Source of the DNA: Diphasiastrum complanatum | Lineage: Eukaryota > Streptophyta > Lycopodiopsida > Lycopodiales > Lycopodiaceae | NCBI GenBank assembly: GCA_029204225.1 | Contig: CM055096.1 | Coordinates: forward strand, 499,001 to 563,000 | DNA length: 64,000 bases | Reading direction: 5' to 3' | Part shown: positions 47,733-55,332 of the stretch, in pieces | Layout: each line of letters begins with the position of its first letter | Position numbering within the stretch: position 1 is the first letter of the stretch | The notes under the pieces: model-generated | Told to the model about the DNA's origin: nothing | What the model saw: only the letters and a program-made list of their open reading frames with translations | Databases searched by the model: none | Made by a program: the position numbers and the translations under genes

Positions 47733-49977
47733 GCGCGAACAGAATCCCGAGGGCCGAATTCCAATGGAATCGTTTTAGGGCCAGATGGTTCGAACGATTC
47801 GAACGGTTCGAACCGGGTCCGAACGATTCGATGGTTCGAATCGTAAAAGGCGGTTCGAACCGCGATTCGATGCAGCCTTGATTTACCGAGATGGACAAGT
47901 TCGTTATCTTGATAGTGCATCGGGCAGCTCTCACAAACAGGGAGTTGGGACCCCCGGGTATGAGAGCATCCCAATGCCCCATCCAAACCATTTGTGTATT
48001 AGAGTCTGTACTATACTAGTAGTATCCATTCTTCATCTACTTTCATAGATCTTATAGATTTCAGTACAGGGACAGATATACTATTCTTTATGGAGACAAA
48101 CAAGAGTCAGGTTAGAGGACTAGCTACATTTTCAGGATACAGGTGGGATTGAATATATAGGACAGACAAGATCCGCAAGTAGACTGTAGCAGAGGTTCAG
48201 GTGGAGTCCCAAGCTTATATAGAGAGTCTCTACATCCGATCATGGAATTCATCAGACATGATGGGTCCGCACGGTTTATCTGGGTTCACCTCGAAGGGCA
48301 TGATATTGGTTTGGACAAGGATCTCTATATTACAGCTTGCTATTTTCCCCCAGAGCCCTCCTTTGCGAAGGGCACCTATCTCTCTCAAGCCTCTTGTTTA
48401 TTTGACACGTTCCAGATTATGTCCTCTCGCAAAAGACCACGAACTGATCCAGCCTCAGATGGTAGTGATGACGACAATGACACTTTGAGCCATAGAGACC
48501 AAAAACAGCGTACTGCTCAGATTCAGATGGTCCCCAGCGCCAGAATTCATACCATGAGGGATCACACATCTTACAGACGACTCCACCGACAACGTCAGCA
48601 GCACATGCCTCCCCCAGCTGCAGCCCTTCACATCTGTCTTGAGAGAGCCTTGCAACTTTCTCACGACAGCCCTCATATCAAGAATCATAGACTGGATAAC
48701 ATCTATGACTTGATCCTACATAGTATCTAGTGGACTTATCTTAAGAAATATTTCTATTATAACGTGAGATGTCTTAGGTGATAGGAAAACAAAGCTAAAA
48801 GGATGAAGGCTCTTAGATCCTTGCAATCATAGCCTGTTCCAAGTGTAGCTTGGAGCAGCATTTCCTTGGACTTCACTATTCACTTGACATGTAATCAACA
48901 CAAGTATAATGACGCCCTAGGTTGACAAGCTTGTTGTATTACACGGAAAAGCAGGACCTATAGTGGCTAAGTTGTTTATTCAATATTACCTCAGAGATTA
49001 AGCAGCACTTGCATGCACAGTAGCCTGGTTTTAATATCGAGAATAACCTGAATTGAGGGAGGAAGAAATGTTATATGTTGTATTTGTGCCGCACTGTAAA
49101 ATGTAATAACACAACTCACAGCTGTTAAAACGAAAATTGAACAAGGATTGCAAACAGGTTCAATCATGAAAACAGAACTTTATTTGTAAATGGCCAAGTC
49201 ACCTGCCTGTGGTGACATACATACAATCGCGATGCAGTAAATGGGACTTAATATACATTTCTCAGGACTCAGATTGTCTTAAACAGTAGTTGACCAGTCA
49301 AAGGGGCATGTCTCCCACATTGTGTGACACACATAAACCACATAAAAATATATCAGATAGTAGCACAAATTCATGCATGTCATGAGATGTTGGTTGGCTT
49401 GAATGCGCCATGTCTCAATTTGGGATGCCAAGGATAGGGGGTGTTGAGGGAATAATAGATGGTTCTCTTCAAGGAGAGATACCTCACACTACTTCTATGC
49501 ATTTTAGGCCTAGTAGAGACTTAGCAATAAACTTTGGTCCTGAATTACACTATTACTTGGCTGTTTGATAAATAAAGTGAAAACAGAAATTTCTTGTGCT
49601 TTCAAGTGTAACATAAAGTGAAATCCTCTAAGCATACTCCCATAGTGACTTTATGATTTCCATAGTCCCATTGGTGAGCTGATGTCTTCTTGTTCTTGAG
49701 GCATGTTTTTACCGACAACTGCTTGTACAGAAATCTGCTGTGAAGAAGACATTTATGGACTAATTTCTGTGTTAGATAAATTTAGCAGAATCCTAAACCA
49801 AGTCAACTGGTTTGAAAGTACGAACTTGCAATTAAGAACTTCCCCAGAGCTTGAATATCCAAGATTGCTAAGCATCACAATACAGTTGTGGTCTAGCCTC
49901 TCCTTAATCCGAGCGACATCTATTTTCTTCACCTCTCCGGTTGCCCCAAAGTCAATTCCATCCACCACTCCTCTTCT
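25497..49977 (-). CDS. NAGS: N-acetylglutamate synthase (amino-acid N-acetyltransferase), 3' seven exons
   Basis: Joined exons, 5' to 3': 49977-49826, 35532-35130, 34483-34386, 27497-27386, 27270-27111, 25862-25790, 25662-25497. Phases fit at every junction and give 387 residues plus stop. The enzyme makes N-acetylglutamate from acetyl-CoA and glutamate, the first step of arginine synthesis, in plastids. The kinase-like domain is seen in RRGVVDGIDFGATGEVKKID, LSNLGYSSSGEVLNC and ADKLICLLDGPILDE. The GNAT acetyltransferase domain includes DMYEGTRPAK, CGEVAAFVVSPECRGRGQGD (acetyl-CoA loop) and LFLLTTRTADW. The 5' exons, including the transit peptide, were not found and probably lie beyond 64000 or are lost. 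Introns of 14.3 and 6.9 kb hold transposons. No stop interrupts the exons. I cannot show expression. Confidence 0.9.
27498..29259. other. NAGS intron sequence, no gene seen
   Basis: The distal part of the 6.9-kb intron, mainly AT-rich. Short open frames here (for example 28324-28608) have hydrophobic, low-complexity composition and no recognisable family. Confidence 0.5.
29276..29296 (-). repeat. (TC)n tail of LINE D (GA on plus strand)
   Basis: A short dinucleotide tract, followed on the LINE side by mixed TTC/TTTC units (29297-29312) before ATAAAATC of the 3' UTR. Confidence 0.85.
29276..30687 (-). pseudogene. LINE D: 3' half with tail, internal duplication of the zinc-knuckle region
   Basis: This minus-strand LINE copy in the NAGS intron runs from about 30687 to a (TC)n tail (plus-strand GA) at 29296-29276. 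Two successive, diverged copies of the same region (VSSHQL ... CQLCSL ... EEHFLF ... YYEIRGRYHC) are present: about 30345-30063 and 30060-29790. They are joined near CDRTYVRDSHWA. After the second copy come DAQLQITSFFSRRGSR at about 29759-29712 and an acidic run (DDSDDDND). The 3' UTR hairpin is at 29347-29334 (ATGCC-TATT-GGCAT). Its 5' edge is fused to a copia RT fragment. Confidence 0.8.
30833..31306 (-). pseudogene. Copia C gag N-terminal part
   Basis: The frame encodes RMESLLEMNDVLDIVVG, RAVHMIKMNVTNELLKEAG, SEAWEALKKLYESKSTSRVL and TFVLRVKALNDELACIDE, the conserved copia gag core, then loses similarity at the deletion. No zinc knuckle remains. The normal start lies upstream of 31306, near 31376, in a frame broken by a stop. 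Confidence 0.75.
31978..32631 (-). repeat. Copia C 5' LTR, 654 bp
   Basis: TG...CA ends with short inverted repeats (plus strand TGTGAAAGATTT ... AAATCTCTCACA) and an adjacent iMet-type primer site define it. It differs from the copia B LTR, so it belongs to another family or an old relative. Confidence 0.75.
32637..34385. other. NAGS intron sequence, no gene seen
   Basis: About 1.7 kb without recognisable coding, RNA or repeat structure. An open frame at 32799-33080 does not resemble a known family. Confidence 0.5.
34386..35532 (-). CDS. NAGS: NAGS exons: rest of kinase-like domain and linker to GNAT domain
   Basis: Two exons, 35532-35130 (403 bp) and 34483-34386 (98 bp), are separated by a 646-bp intron with a GTAAGT donor and TTTCAG acceptor. 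The first encodes TYEVATACAVALQADKLICL and a variable serine/asparagine-rich linker, ending YGYLSELTAAVYACR. The second encodes GGVRRVHLLNGTTEGVLL and KRDGIGTMVSS, the start of the acetyltransferase half. Reading frames are open and join without shift. Confidence 0.9.
35954..36205 (-). other. Intronic open frame of unknown origin
   Basis: 83 codons inside the 14.3-kb NAGS intron. It does not fit the NAGS protein at this point, because the flanking exons join in phase without it. Composition is protein-like (VVSDYSFWNGEVEKKHL, LRGFRHAWEKKLPNLDNLF), so it may be a transposon or host-gene remnant. I do not recognise it. Confidence 0.2.
36522..36549 (-). repeat. Homopolymer G/C run, 28 bp
   Basis: Plus-strand G run placed exactly where the other LINE copies carry (TC)n, so it acts as this copy's tail. 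Homopolymer length in the assembly may be inexact. Confidence 0.85.
36522..37063 (-). pseudogene. LINE E: 3' end fragment with a poly(C) tail
   Basis: A short 5'-truncated LINE copy on the minus strand starts near 37063 with PQITSFFLKEM, the conserved C-terminal motif, and contains the ORF2 C terminus and 3' UTR (GGTCTTATGTGATTAAAAGACATTAACAAAGC). The hairpin is damaged by a small deletion. The tail is about 28 C residues on the minus strand (G run 36522-36549 on plus). It lies in the NAGS 14.3-kb intron. Confidence 0.7.
37064..37258. other. Palindrome-rich patch, possible hAT end remnant
   Basis: The patch contains TACCGGTA (37072-37079), a perfect 14-bp palindrome CGAATCGCGATTCG (37090-37103), ACGAATCGTGATTCGT (about 37110-37125) and CGATTCGAATC (about 37145). 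The word GATTCG/CGAATC recurs as in the ends of the hAT element at 42551-47880. It lies between LINE E and the copia D LTR. Confidence 0.35.
37259..38099 (+). repeat. Copia D 5' LTR, about 841 bp
   Basis: It starts TGTTAAAAAT and ends AAATTTGACA just before the primer site. It carries exact CACACGTGTG palindromes at 37327, 37531 and 37912, and a related TTCACATGTGTGAA near 37709. Such CACGTG-core sites could bind bZIP or bHLH factors and drive the LTR promoter. The left boundary is inferred from the terminal dinucleotide. Confidence 0.7.
38100..38112 (+). promoter_or_regulatory. Copia D primer binding site
   Basis: TGGTATCAGAGCC, complementary in type to initiator methionine tRNA, immediately follows the LTR end. 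Confidence 0.85.
38695..39875 (+). pseudogene. Copia D gag-protease, one frameshift
   Basis: Gag starts at ATG 38695 (SSMGGYMLKSSEKLTSTNYS, WKVRMESLLV) and runs to 38961; a shift near 38950 leads into the frame 38937-39875. That frame holds the rest of gag, a lysine-rich linker, the zinc knuckle CFFCGKKGHFATEC and, without any stop, the protease motif TWWIDSGASSHM and LYVLSITKNLLNVGQLM. Unlike copia A/B there is no amber codon between gag and protease (LAQGEEEEDGFNTS). It ends at a stop in the protease/pre-integrase linker. Confidence 0.8.
39853..41475 (+). pseudogene. Copia D integrase and start of RT
   Basis: Three overlapping frames encode the GAG-pre-integrase (LWHKRLGHPNLQSME), the integrase catalytic core with TFIDDCTRYTW and RCDNGGEYIS, and, after a shift near 40430, NGVAERKNRSLCECAK with the catalytic Glu. 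The integrase C-terminal region, a proline/serine/glutamate-rich linker (DLATPEEEPLE) and the RT start (WIYRLKYNQDGSISKYKARL, VAKGFLQTKGIDYE) follow. The catalytic D-D-E residues are all visible, but the frameshifts prevent a full-length product. Confidence 0.8.
41331..42173 (+). pseudogene. Fused open frame: copia RT joined to LINE ORF1 coiled coil
   Basis: 280 open codons. The first 220 or so are copia RT (EEIYMLQPEGFIK, LYGLKQAPRAWYSRL, YVDDIILTGND, MEQVCKVTNDCDE, GSLIYLTITRPDLSYSLSKL). At about 41987 the frame passes without a stop into the LINE F ORF1 coiled coil (MSQLKEANKMLQIEVDMLKQ) and basic linker. The join is a by-product of element nesting; a real chimeric protein would need an unbroken upstream frame, which is absent. 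It is worth knowing because automated annotation would call it a single gene. Confidence 0.75.
42551..42660. repeat. hAT left end: TIR and TTCGAA subterminal repeats
   Basis: After the 12-bp TIR come three TTCGAA words in GATTCGAACCGGCCGGTTCG and GAGGTTCGAACCG contexts, plus related GATCGAATC. Clustered short repeats close to the TIR are where hAT transposases usually bind. Confidence 0.75.
43082..44519 (-). pseudogene. hAT transposase gene 2, N-terminal exons (BED finger, DUF659)
   Basis: Exon 44519-44296 starts with ATG and encodes a BED-type finger (SYTGGPTRIRAHLLRLRG ... IAPC); the first cysteine of the usual CxxC pair looks replaced. It ends at a GTAAAC donor. Exon about 44126-43610 is proline/alanine-rich, then LPFHLARTTAWRRAMSAVS, the start of the transposase core. 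Exon 43277-43082 encodes YGCTIISDGWSDTRRRHILN, with the first catalytic Asp region of the RNase H fold, through FSHIQAAIEEVG. No later exons (second half of the catalytic domain, dimerisation region) are seen before the element end at 42551, so the gene is internally truncated. Confidence 0.75.
44530..44606 (+). repeat. (CT)n microsatellite inside the hAT element
   Basis: Clean tract just upstream of the hAT transposase start codon. It is one of three long (CT)n tracts inside this transposon. Confidence 0.95.
44607..45221 (+). repeat. Low-complexity block: TTCTAA-type repeats, (CA)n and C run
   Basis: 44625-44782 is built from variations on TTCTAACT and TAACTACT. 44815-45150 is an interrupted (CA)n region with (CT) patches. 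45208-45220 is a C run. No coding potential. It lies between two (CT)n tracts and may have grown by replication slippage. Confidence 0.85.
45221..45258 (+). repeat. (CT)n tract at the 5' side of LINE G
   Basis: Dinucleotide tract followed within about 20 bp by LINE ORF2 sequence (ICFRKSIRVASSKC), so LINE G begins at a (CT)n tract. Confidence 0.9.
46438..46462 (+). repeat. (CTACT)n short tandem repeat in the LINE G 3' UTR
   Basis: About four units of ACTCT/CTACT follow the ORF2 stop. Not seen in the other LINE copies, so it is a local slippage product. Confidence 0.7.
46619..46632 (+). other. LINE G 3' UTR stem-loop
   Basis: ATGCC-TTTT-GGCAT, identical to LINES B and C, followed by GGAAAAGACATTAATAAAGC. 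Confidence 0.6.
46695..47660 (+). pseudogene. LINE H: ORF2 C-terminal domain, diverged subfamily, joined to the LINE G tail
   Basis: It starts immediately after the LINE G tail. An open frame (46597-47421, 274 codons) runs through the tail into LINE H without a stop. The LINE part encodes LDLPNGTHAYIKQQIYRSYI, IGQLRVSSHQLAIETGRY, CQLCSLQEVEDEFHFIFRC, YYEIRGRYHCLY, then SSQAHITQFFQKRDR (motif 47221-47244) and, at the C terminus, TTTITHYFQLARS. Sequence differs enough from G to be another subfamily. The 3' UTR carries the variant hairpin GTGCCC-CT-GGGCAC, then TTAATAATAAT, TTCTAATTCTAA and (TC)n. Confidence 0.8.
47610..47623 (+). other. LINE H 3' UTR stem-loop, variant with paired changes
   Basis: GTGCCC-CT-GGGCAC. 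Relative to the ATGCC/GGCAT form, the outer A-T pair is replaced by G-C on both sides and an extra C-G pair is added, so pairing is kept while sequence changes. Confidence 0.65.
47660..47730 (+). repeat. (TC)n tract at the LINE H 3' end
   Basis: Tail of LINE H and border to resumed hAT sequence (GGGCGCGAACAG). Together with 44530 and 45221 it shows (CT)n on both sides of the LINE G/H pair. Confidence 0.95.
47771..47880. repeat. hAT right end: TIR and TTCGAA subterminal repeats
   Basis: Five TTCGAA words, in GGTTCGAACG, GATTCGAACGG, GGTTCGAACCG, GGTTCGAATCG and GGTTCGAACCG contexts, with degenerate copies between them, precede the right TIR ending at 47880. They mirror the left end. Confidence 0.75.
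48726..49825. other. NAGS intron sequence, no gene seen
   Basis: Low-copy-looking sequence between LINE F and the NAGS exon at 49826. I see no coding frame or repeat structure in it. Confidence 0.5.
49826..49977 (-). CDS. NAGS: NAGS exon encoding part of the kinase-like domain (first visible exon)
   Basis: This 152-bp exon follows an ATTATGCAG acceptor and begins in phase 0 with RRGVVDGID. It ends at TGCAA|GTTCGT in phase 2, so the codon for Asn is completed by the first base of the exon at 35532. Residues match the conserved amino-acid-kinase fold of plant NAGS. It is separated from the next exon by 14,293 bp. Confidence 0.88.
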
Positions 49978-51050
49978 CTGCATAATCAATGACATCAGTG
50001 CCTAACATTAGTCTTAAGATATTGCTTTTAGCTTACTTGACAAAAACATCTAGTGAAGCTATCACAAAGCTCTTTTAGCAGCAATTTTTGTAACATTAAA
50101 ACCTGCAATCAGGATTAGCATGCAGTAAAGAAGTCAATAACTTTGAATACAACTGCAAGTCAGACACCAGTTTTGTTCAACTTCACTATTAGTGTGACAA
50201 TCAGTGGCCATCTTCGAAAAAAGAAAAAATACCGAGATTCGAAAGTGTGGTCGACAGGTTGATGCTTCACATGCAGTAAAAGCTATGAAACCTTCGTATA
50301 TGATGTTTGGCTTATATGCCAAAAATTGGATTTGATTTTTTTATTTTTGATGACTTGCATTGAAGGAATTTCCACGTAGTTTATCGGCAATAACTGTCGA
50401 AACAAAAAATATATGCCTGGAAAAAAAGGATATCCAAAATGGCTACATGTGCCAAATACGAATGGTAGACAATTCCTTAAAACGTGCAAGTAGAATAGGA
50501 ATGCTCAAGTATTACATGCACAGGGAAAAAATGCTTTTTAGTATTATCAACCGTTGGGATCAGAGAGATTGAAACTGGGTGGACAAGCCCAAGGCAGCCA
50601 TGGTACACCATCTCACCACGTATAAGAAGATACGGAGGGAAAAAATGACCAGATTCACCAGGCAATAGTTTCACCTAGCGATTGAACTTTGTATAGTTTC
50701 ATACAATGGTAGAACTAGTTCTCCTAAAAGGGATATCGGAGGGAGGAATTCTCACTTTAGATGAGAAAGCTTGTGGTACAAGTGTGGCAAATTATCAGCT
50801 CTATATTGGTGATATCTAATACATTGAGTGTGACACTGTTCTTTTTTATATGTCACGAAGAACTGTTTCCACTTATTGTCCATCTGTCTTTGGATCCATT
50901 TCTGTTGAACAGAATAATGTCCCATTTCCCAACGCATACTCTTTATTGATAGCATGTAAAGTCCTTTCCTTCCGTGATTACTTGATTTTGACTTTCAGGT
51001 TTCTAATTCCATTGTTTCCGTTACGAATGAAGCCACAATTGATCTAGAGC
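49978..51050. other. Sequence upstream of the first visible NAGS exon, no exon found
   Basis: This should be NAGS intron. I looked on the minus strand for the residues that precede RRGVVDG in plant NAGS and found none. Short open frames here do not resemble known proteins. Confidence 0.5.
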
Positions 51051-53373
51051 TAAGCTATGAAAGCATCACATAAGCAAGAATTAACCCTAGAAAGCATGAA
51101 AGAGAGAGATCAATATCAATGCTGCCCCATATATATCTTACCAATGAACCCTCAAGTAGGAATTCAAAAATAGGAGGCAGAAGATTTGGAGGGAAAATAG
51201 TGCACCCACCCCCCAATAGGAGGACCCCCATTCCAAATCGATATGACTAGGTCCTAACAATGTGACTCAATAGGGCCCAAGGCCAACCATATAGTCCAAG
51301 TGTCAATAATGAATAAATAAGATCCCAAGGCCTGCTTATGCATAAAGTAAAGTAAATGTAAATGGACGTGGCGAATGTAATGAGCCGAGTCTCTCTCCCC
51401 GACACAAAAAAAAGACCCAACTACCAAAAAGAAACTGGATCAAACAACAGCAAGCCCTGGTGGATCAACAACTTGAGCAGCATCTGATGTAGAGGAATCA
51501 ACAAGGGCAGCAAGAGCACAAGCCTGATCCGCAAGTGATGGTATATGATAAACGACATCAATAGGCTCCCATGTGTCCCATGTGGCCTCCTCAACAGGAC
51601 AACCATCCCACTGGACCAAAAACTGAATCTGTCGGCGGTGTTGACTATGGTACAAACAAACCTGGAATATAGCAGCAGGTAAAAACGGAAACAACTCTGG
51701 GGCAGTAGAAAACTCAGCATCACAAGGAGCGTCATCCTCAATAGCAGCACATAATAAACTGACATGGAATACATCACAGACATGTGTGGAAGCAGGAAGC
51801 TGTAAGCGATATGTAACTGGACTAAGAACCTCCAAAATGCAATAAGGCCCATAATAACGTGATGCAAGCTTCTCAGTAGAAGCATGACCCTGGATAAAAT
51901 GATGACGTGCAAACTATAGGCGTAGATAAACCGTATCTCCAATCTAAAACTCAACATAGCGGCGGTGATGATCAACTTAGGTCTGATAATGCTGCTCAAC
52001 ATGTTGTAAATGAGAACTGGCCCGGGTAATAAGCTCACGGGCACCTAATAGAAATGATGCAAGTGTCACAGGTGTATCCTTAGGAGGAAGAGGAATGCCA
52101 AAAGTAAAAGAGGGTGCATAACCATGAGATAATAAAAATGGTGAGATGCCTGTGCTGGTACTTAAAGAGCTATTATAGCTATACTCTGCTAAACATAGAT
52201 GCTGATCCCAATCCTTCCCAAAAGGAGTAACAAAATGCATAAATAATCCTCAAGGATCATGTTAAGGACCTCAGACTGCCCATCAGAAGTAGAGTGATAA
52301 GCAGAACTCATAAAAAGCTGTACATCCAAGATACGCATAAGCTCTGTCCAAAATATGGATGTAAACTTACTATCCCAATCAGAAAGGATAGTACGAGGAA
52401 ACCCATGCAGACAGAAAATCTCTGATAGAAACAAACGTGCACACTGCTCTATTGTGATAGTACTGCGAACTGGTATAAAATGTGCCTGTTTCAAGAACCT
52501 ATCAACTACCACCATACATGAATCGTGACCACGTTGGGTAGGGGGAAGGCCAAGGATCAAGTCCATAGATATATCAGTCCACTGGAATAGGCCAACTTTG
52601 GAGCAAACCAGCAGACTTAGCACGGGAGTACTTATTACAAAGACCAAAAGGGCCGGTACGAATAAGTACAGCAAGCTCAGATCGAAGAGAGGGCCAATAG
52701 AAATGGTCTTTGAGACGAGCATAAGACTTCTGAAAACAAAGTGACCCCCAACAGGGGACGAATAAGCATCCGACAACAATTGGGAACAGATACCCAAGGA
52801 ACTAGGAATACAAAGAGAACCATAACGATAAAGACGGTGGTCAACAATGGAGTAAACCTGATGAGGATGGGACGAAACAGGTGGGGCAGAACTATAAAAA
52901 GGGCAGGTAGATATTCAAACCATGTAGGAACAGTAGCAACAAGTGTATTCAACAAAGCTGGAAGATGAGACAATGCATCAGCAGCAGTGTTAGCACAACC
53001 ATGACGATACAAAATAGAAAAATCAAAAGACTATAAAAACTGCAAGCAACGAAACTGACGAGCACTAAGATCATACTGAGAAAAGAGATAACGTAAAGAC
53101 TGTTGATCAGTAACAATGTCAAACGGAACTCGATAAACATAATGGCGTCACTTCTTAAGAGCATAGATAATAGCAAGAAGCTCTTTCTCATGCACTGAAT
53201 AACGCTGCTCATAAGAGCAAAGACGACGTGACTCATAAGCAATAATGCACTATGACTGGCGAAGCAAAGCACCCAAACCAACATTACTAGCATCAGTCTC
53301 AACAATAAACTTCTGATCAAACTGGGATAAACACATTACGGCGCTATCAACAACAGCACGACAAAGAGTATAT
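51050..53373 (-). pseudogene. Gypsy B (chromovirus type): RNase H, integrase, chromodomain
   Basis: Read from 53373 leftward in shifted frames. RNase H: FIVETDASNVGLGALL, the RYSVHEKELLAIIYALKK region and FDIVTDQQSLRYLF. Integrase: WTDISMDLILGLPPTQRGHD, VVVDRFLKQAHFIP, ILSDWDSKFTSIFW and YHSTSDGQSEVLN, covering the D-D-E core. C terminus: GISPFLLSHGYAP and, at 51440-51835, SPVTYRLQLPASTHVCDVFH then a chromodomain (FLVQWDGCPVEEATWDTWEP). Chromodomains guide integration to marked chromatin. Protease, RT and gag are missing at 53373, where copia E starts. 51050-51420 may include 3' LTR sequence, not delimited. Confidence 0.8.
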
Positions 53374-55309
53374 CTTCCATCAAGAGTACACATCCTTTGG
53401 AGTTGATCCACTCGGATGTATATTTCTCTTCAAGCACAAGCAAGGGAGGAGCCACTTGTTTTGTGACTTTTATTGATGATCACACAAGATACACATGGTT
53501 ATATCTTCTTTCTTCAAAATCCATGGTGTATGATTATTTCCTCATATTCAAAGCATATGTTGAGAAGCAATTCTCATTGAAGATCAAAGCTTTGAGGAGT
53601 GATGGAGGTGGAGAGTACATCTCCAACAACTTCCATGACTATTGTGAGCAAGAATGCATCAAAAGGGACTTCTCTTGTGCCTATTTCCCTTCTCAAATAG
53701 GGTGGCCGAGAGGAAGAACAAATCCTTGTGTGAATGCGCCAAAGCCTTGAGGATTGAAGCATCCTTGCCAAAGGACTTTTGGGGAGAGGCCATAAATTGT
53801 GCCAACTATTTATGTAATAGGCTCCCTCACCTTGCTCTTGGAGTCACCATATAAAGTCTTATTCAAGAAGAAGCCTAAGGTTCACCTTAGAGTCTTTGGA
53901 AGTGTTTGCTTGCACATATTCCTTTGGAAACAAGGAAGAAGGATGATCCAAGCTCATGCAAAGGGATCATGGTTGGATATTCATCCACCAAGAAGGCCTA
54001 TAGAGTCTTTGTACTCTCTACTTCAAAAGTGATTGAAAGTAGAGACATCATATTTCATGAAGATCAACATTCAACCTTGGAAGGAGCCAAGATCAACTCA
54101 AGATGCATCACCAATCATCATTGATTGACAAAGGCAAGTAAGTGGATCTTGATTCCACCAAGTATGTTTTTTTTATATCACATGAAGAGCCAAAGGATGT
54201 TGAAGATGCACTCAATACCAAGGAGTGGTATGAGGCTATGAAGCAAGAATATGATGCATTGATCACCAACTATACTTGGGAGCTTGTGGATCCTCCATCC
54301 AACAAACATATTATTGGTTGCAAGTGGGTATGTCGAATCAAGTACAACCAAGATGGCACCATCAACAAGTACAAGGCAAGGCTATGTGCAATTTGCTCAA
54401 ATCCATGGCCTTGATTATGAAGAGACCTTTGCACCCGTTGTAAAGATGGTGACAATAAGGATCACCATATCTATTGCTTGCTATTTCAAATGGAAGGTGT
54501 TCCAATTGGATATTTCCAATGCATTTCTCAATGGATATCTTGAAGAGGAAATCTATATGGAACAGCCACAAGGATTCATCAAGGATGAATCAAAAGTGTG
54601 CTTGCTATTCAAAAGTCTTTATGGACTCAAGCAAGCACCAAGATCATAGACTCAACTCTTTTCTTATCTCACTAGGATTTATCCTAAGTGACTATGATCC
54701 TTCCATGTATCTAAAGTTTGTTGCTAGTGATCTTGTCATTCTTCTCATCTATGTAGATGACATTATCCTTTGTGGAAGTTGTATCAAATTAGTTAAAGAG
54801 ACTAAAGTTGCACTTGGAAGTGAGTTTAAAATGCAAGATCTAGGAGAGATCCATTATATCTTAGGCCTAGAGATTGACTTTCATGATGATTATGCTTTTA
54901 TATGTCAATCTAGATCTCATATCTTGGCTTCCCAAGAAGCAAGATACTATCTCTCTTTCTTCATGTGAGGCCGAGTATACAACACTCACTACATCAACAA
55001 AAGAAGTGCTTTGGATCAAGAGGATTTTATTGGAGCTAAAGTACACCAAGGAGGATGATCTACCATTGATCTATTGTGACAACATCTCGGCCCAAACCCT
55101 TGCCAAATCCAATTTTTCATGCACGGCGCAAGCACATCGAAGTTGCACATCACTTTGTGAGAGAGAAGTTTATTGGAGGAGAGATCCACTTGGAGCATAC
55201 TGATTCATCTTCACGTATTGCCGATCTACTCACCAAGCCACTACTCAAGAGTTCCTTCATCAAACATAGATCTAATCTTGGATTAATTCCAAGATCAATG
55301 CTTTTCTAG
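53374..55309 (+). pseudogene. Copia E pol: integrase, RT, RNase H
   Basis: Integrase: HPLELIHSDVYFSS, FIDDHTRYTWLYL, RSDGGGEYIS, then after a shift near 53700 NRVAERKNKSLCECAK. The integrase C terminus continues through 54124. RT: WVCRIKYNQDGTINKYKARL, DYEETFAPVVKMVTIRI, LDISNAFLNGYLEEEIYMEQ, LYGLKQAPRS, then YVDDIILCGSC. RNase H: after the deletion, SWLPKKQDTISLSSCEAEYT, then HARRKHIEVAHHFVREKF and DLLTKPLLKSSF, ending in a stop at 55307. At least five frame breaks. Confidence 0.8.
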
Positions 55310-55332
55310 AATAGATATCTTTCTAGGAAGAG

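Larger units (their letters stand above)
42551..47880 (-). mobile_element. hAT DNA transposon with TIRs and 8-bp target duplication
   Basis: The element is bounded by 12-bp inverted repeats, CAAGGTTGCATC on the left and GATGCAGCCTTG on the right (reverse complement CAAGGCTGCATC, one mismatch). The flanking 8-mers ATTTACGG (42543-42550) and ATTTACCG (47881-47888) are a target duplication with one mismatch, and removing the element restores the LINE ORF1 codons. Both ends carry clusters of TTCGAA words. It contains a broken transposase gene on the minus strand (43082-44519), (CT)n tracts, a low-complexity block and two later LINE insertions (G and H). All terminal features agree with the hAT superfamily. 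Confidence 0.88.
41988..48725 (+). pseudogene. LINE F: ORF1 C-terminal half and part of ORF2, split by a hAT element
   Basis: Left part 41988-42550 contains ORF1 from the coiled coil (QLKEANKMLQIEVDML) to VIYG, with frameshifts. Right part 47881-48725 resumes at the same codon (YRDGQVRYLDS), passes the ORF1 stop and enters the ORF2 endonuclease (LQIGVGT-like, YRESLHP-equivalent, ITACYFPPEPSF). A deletion at about 48405 then joins it to the ORF2 C terminus (QIMSSRKRPRTD, DGSDDDNDTL). No 3' UTR or tail is present. It is 5'-truncated against copia D and interrupted by the element at 42551-47880. Confidence 0.8.
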
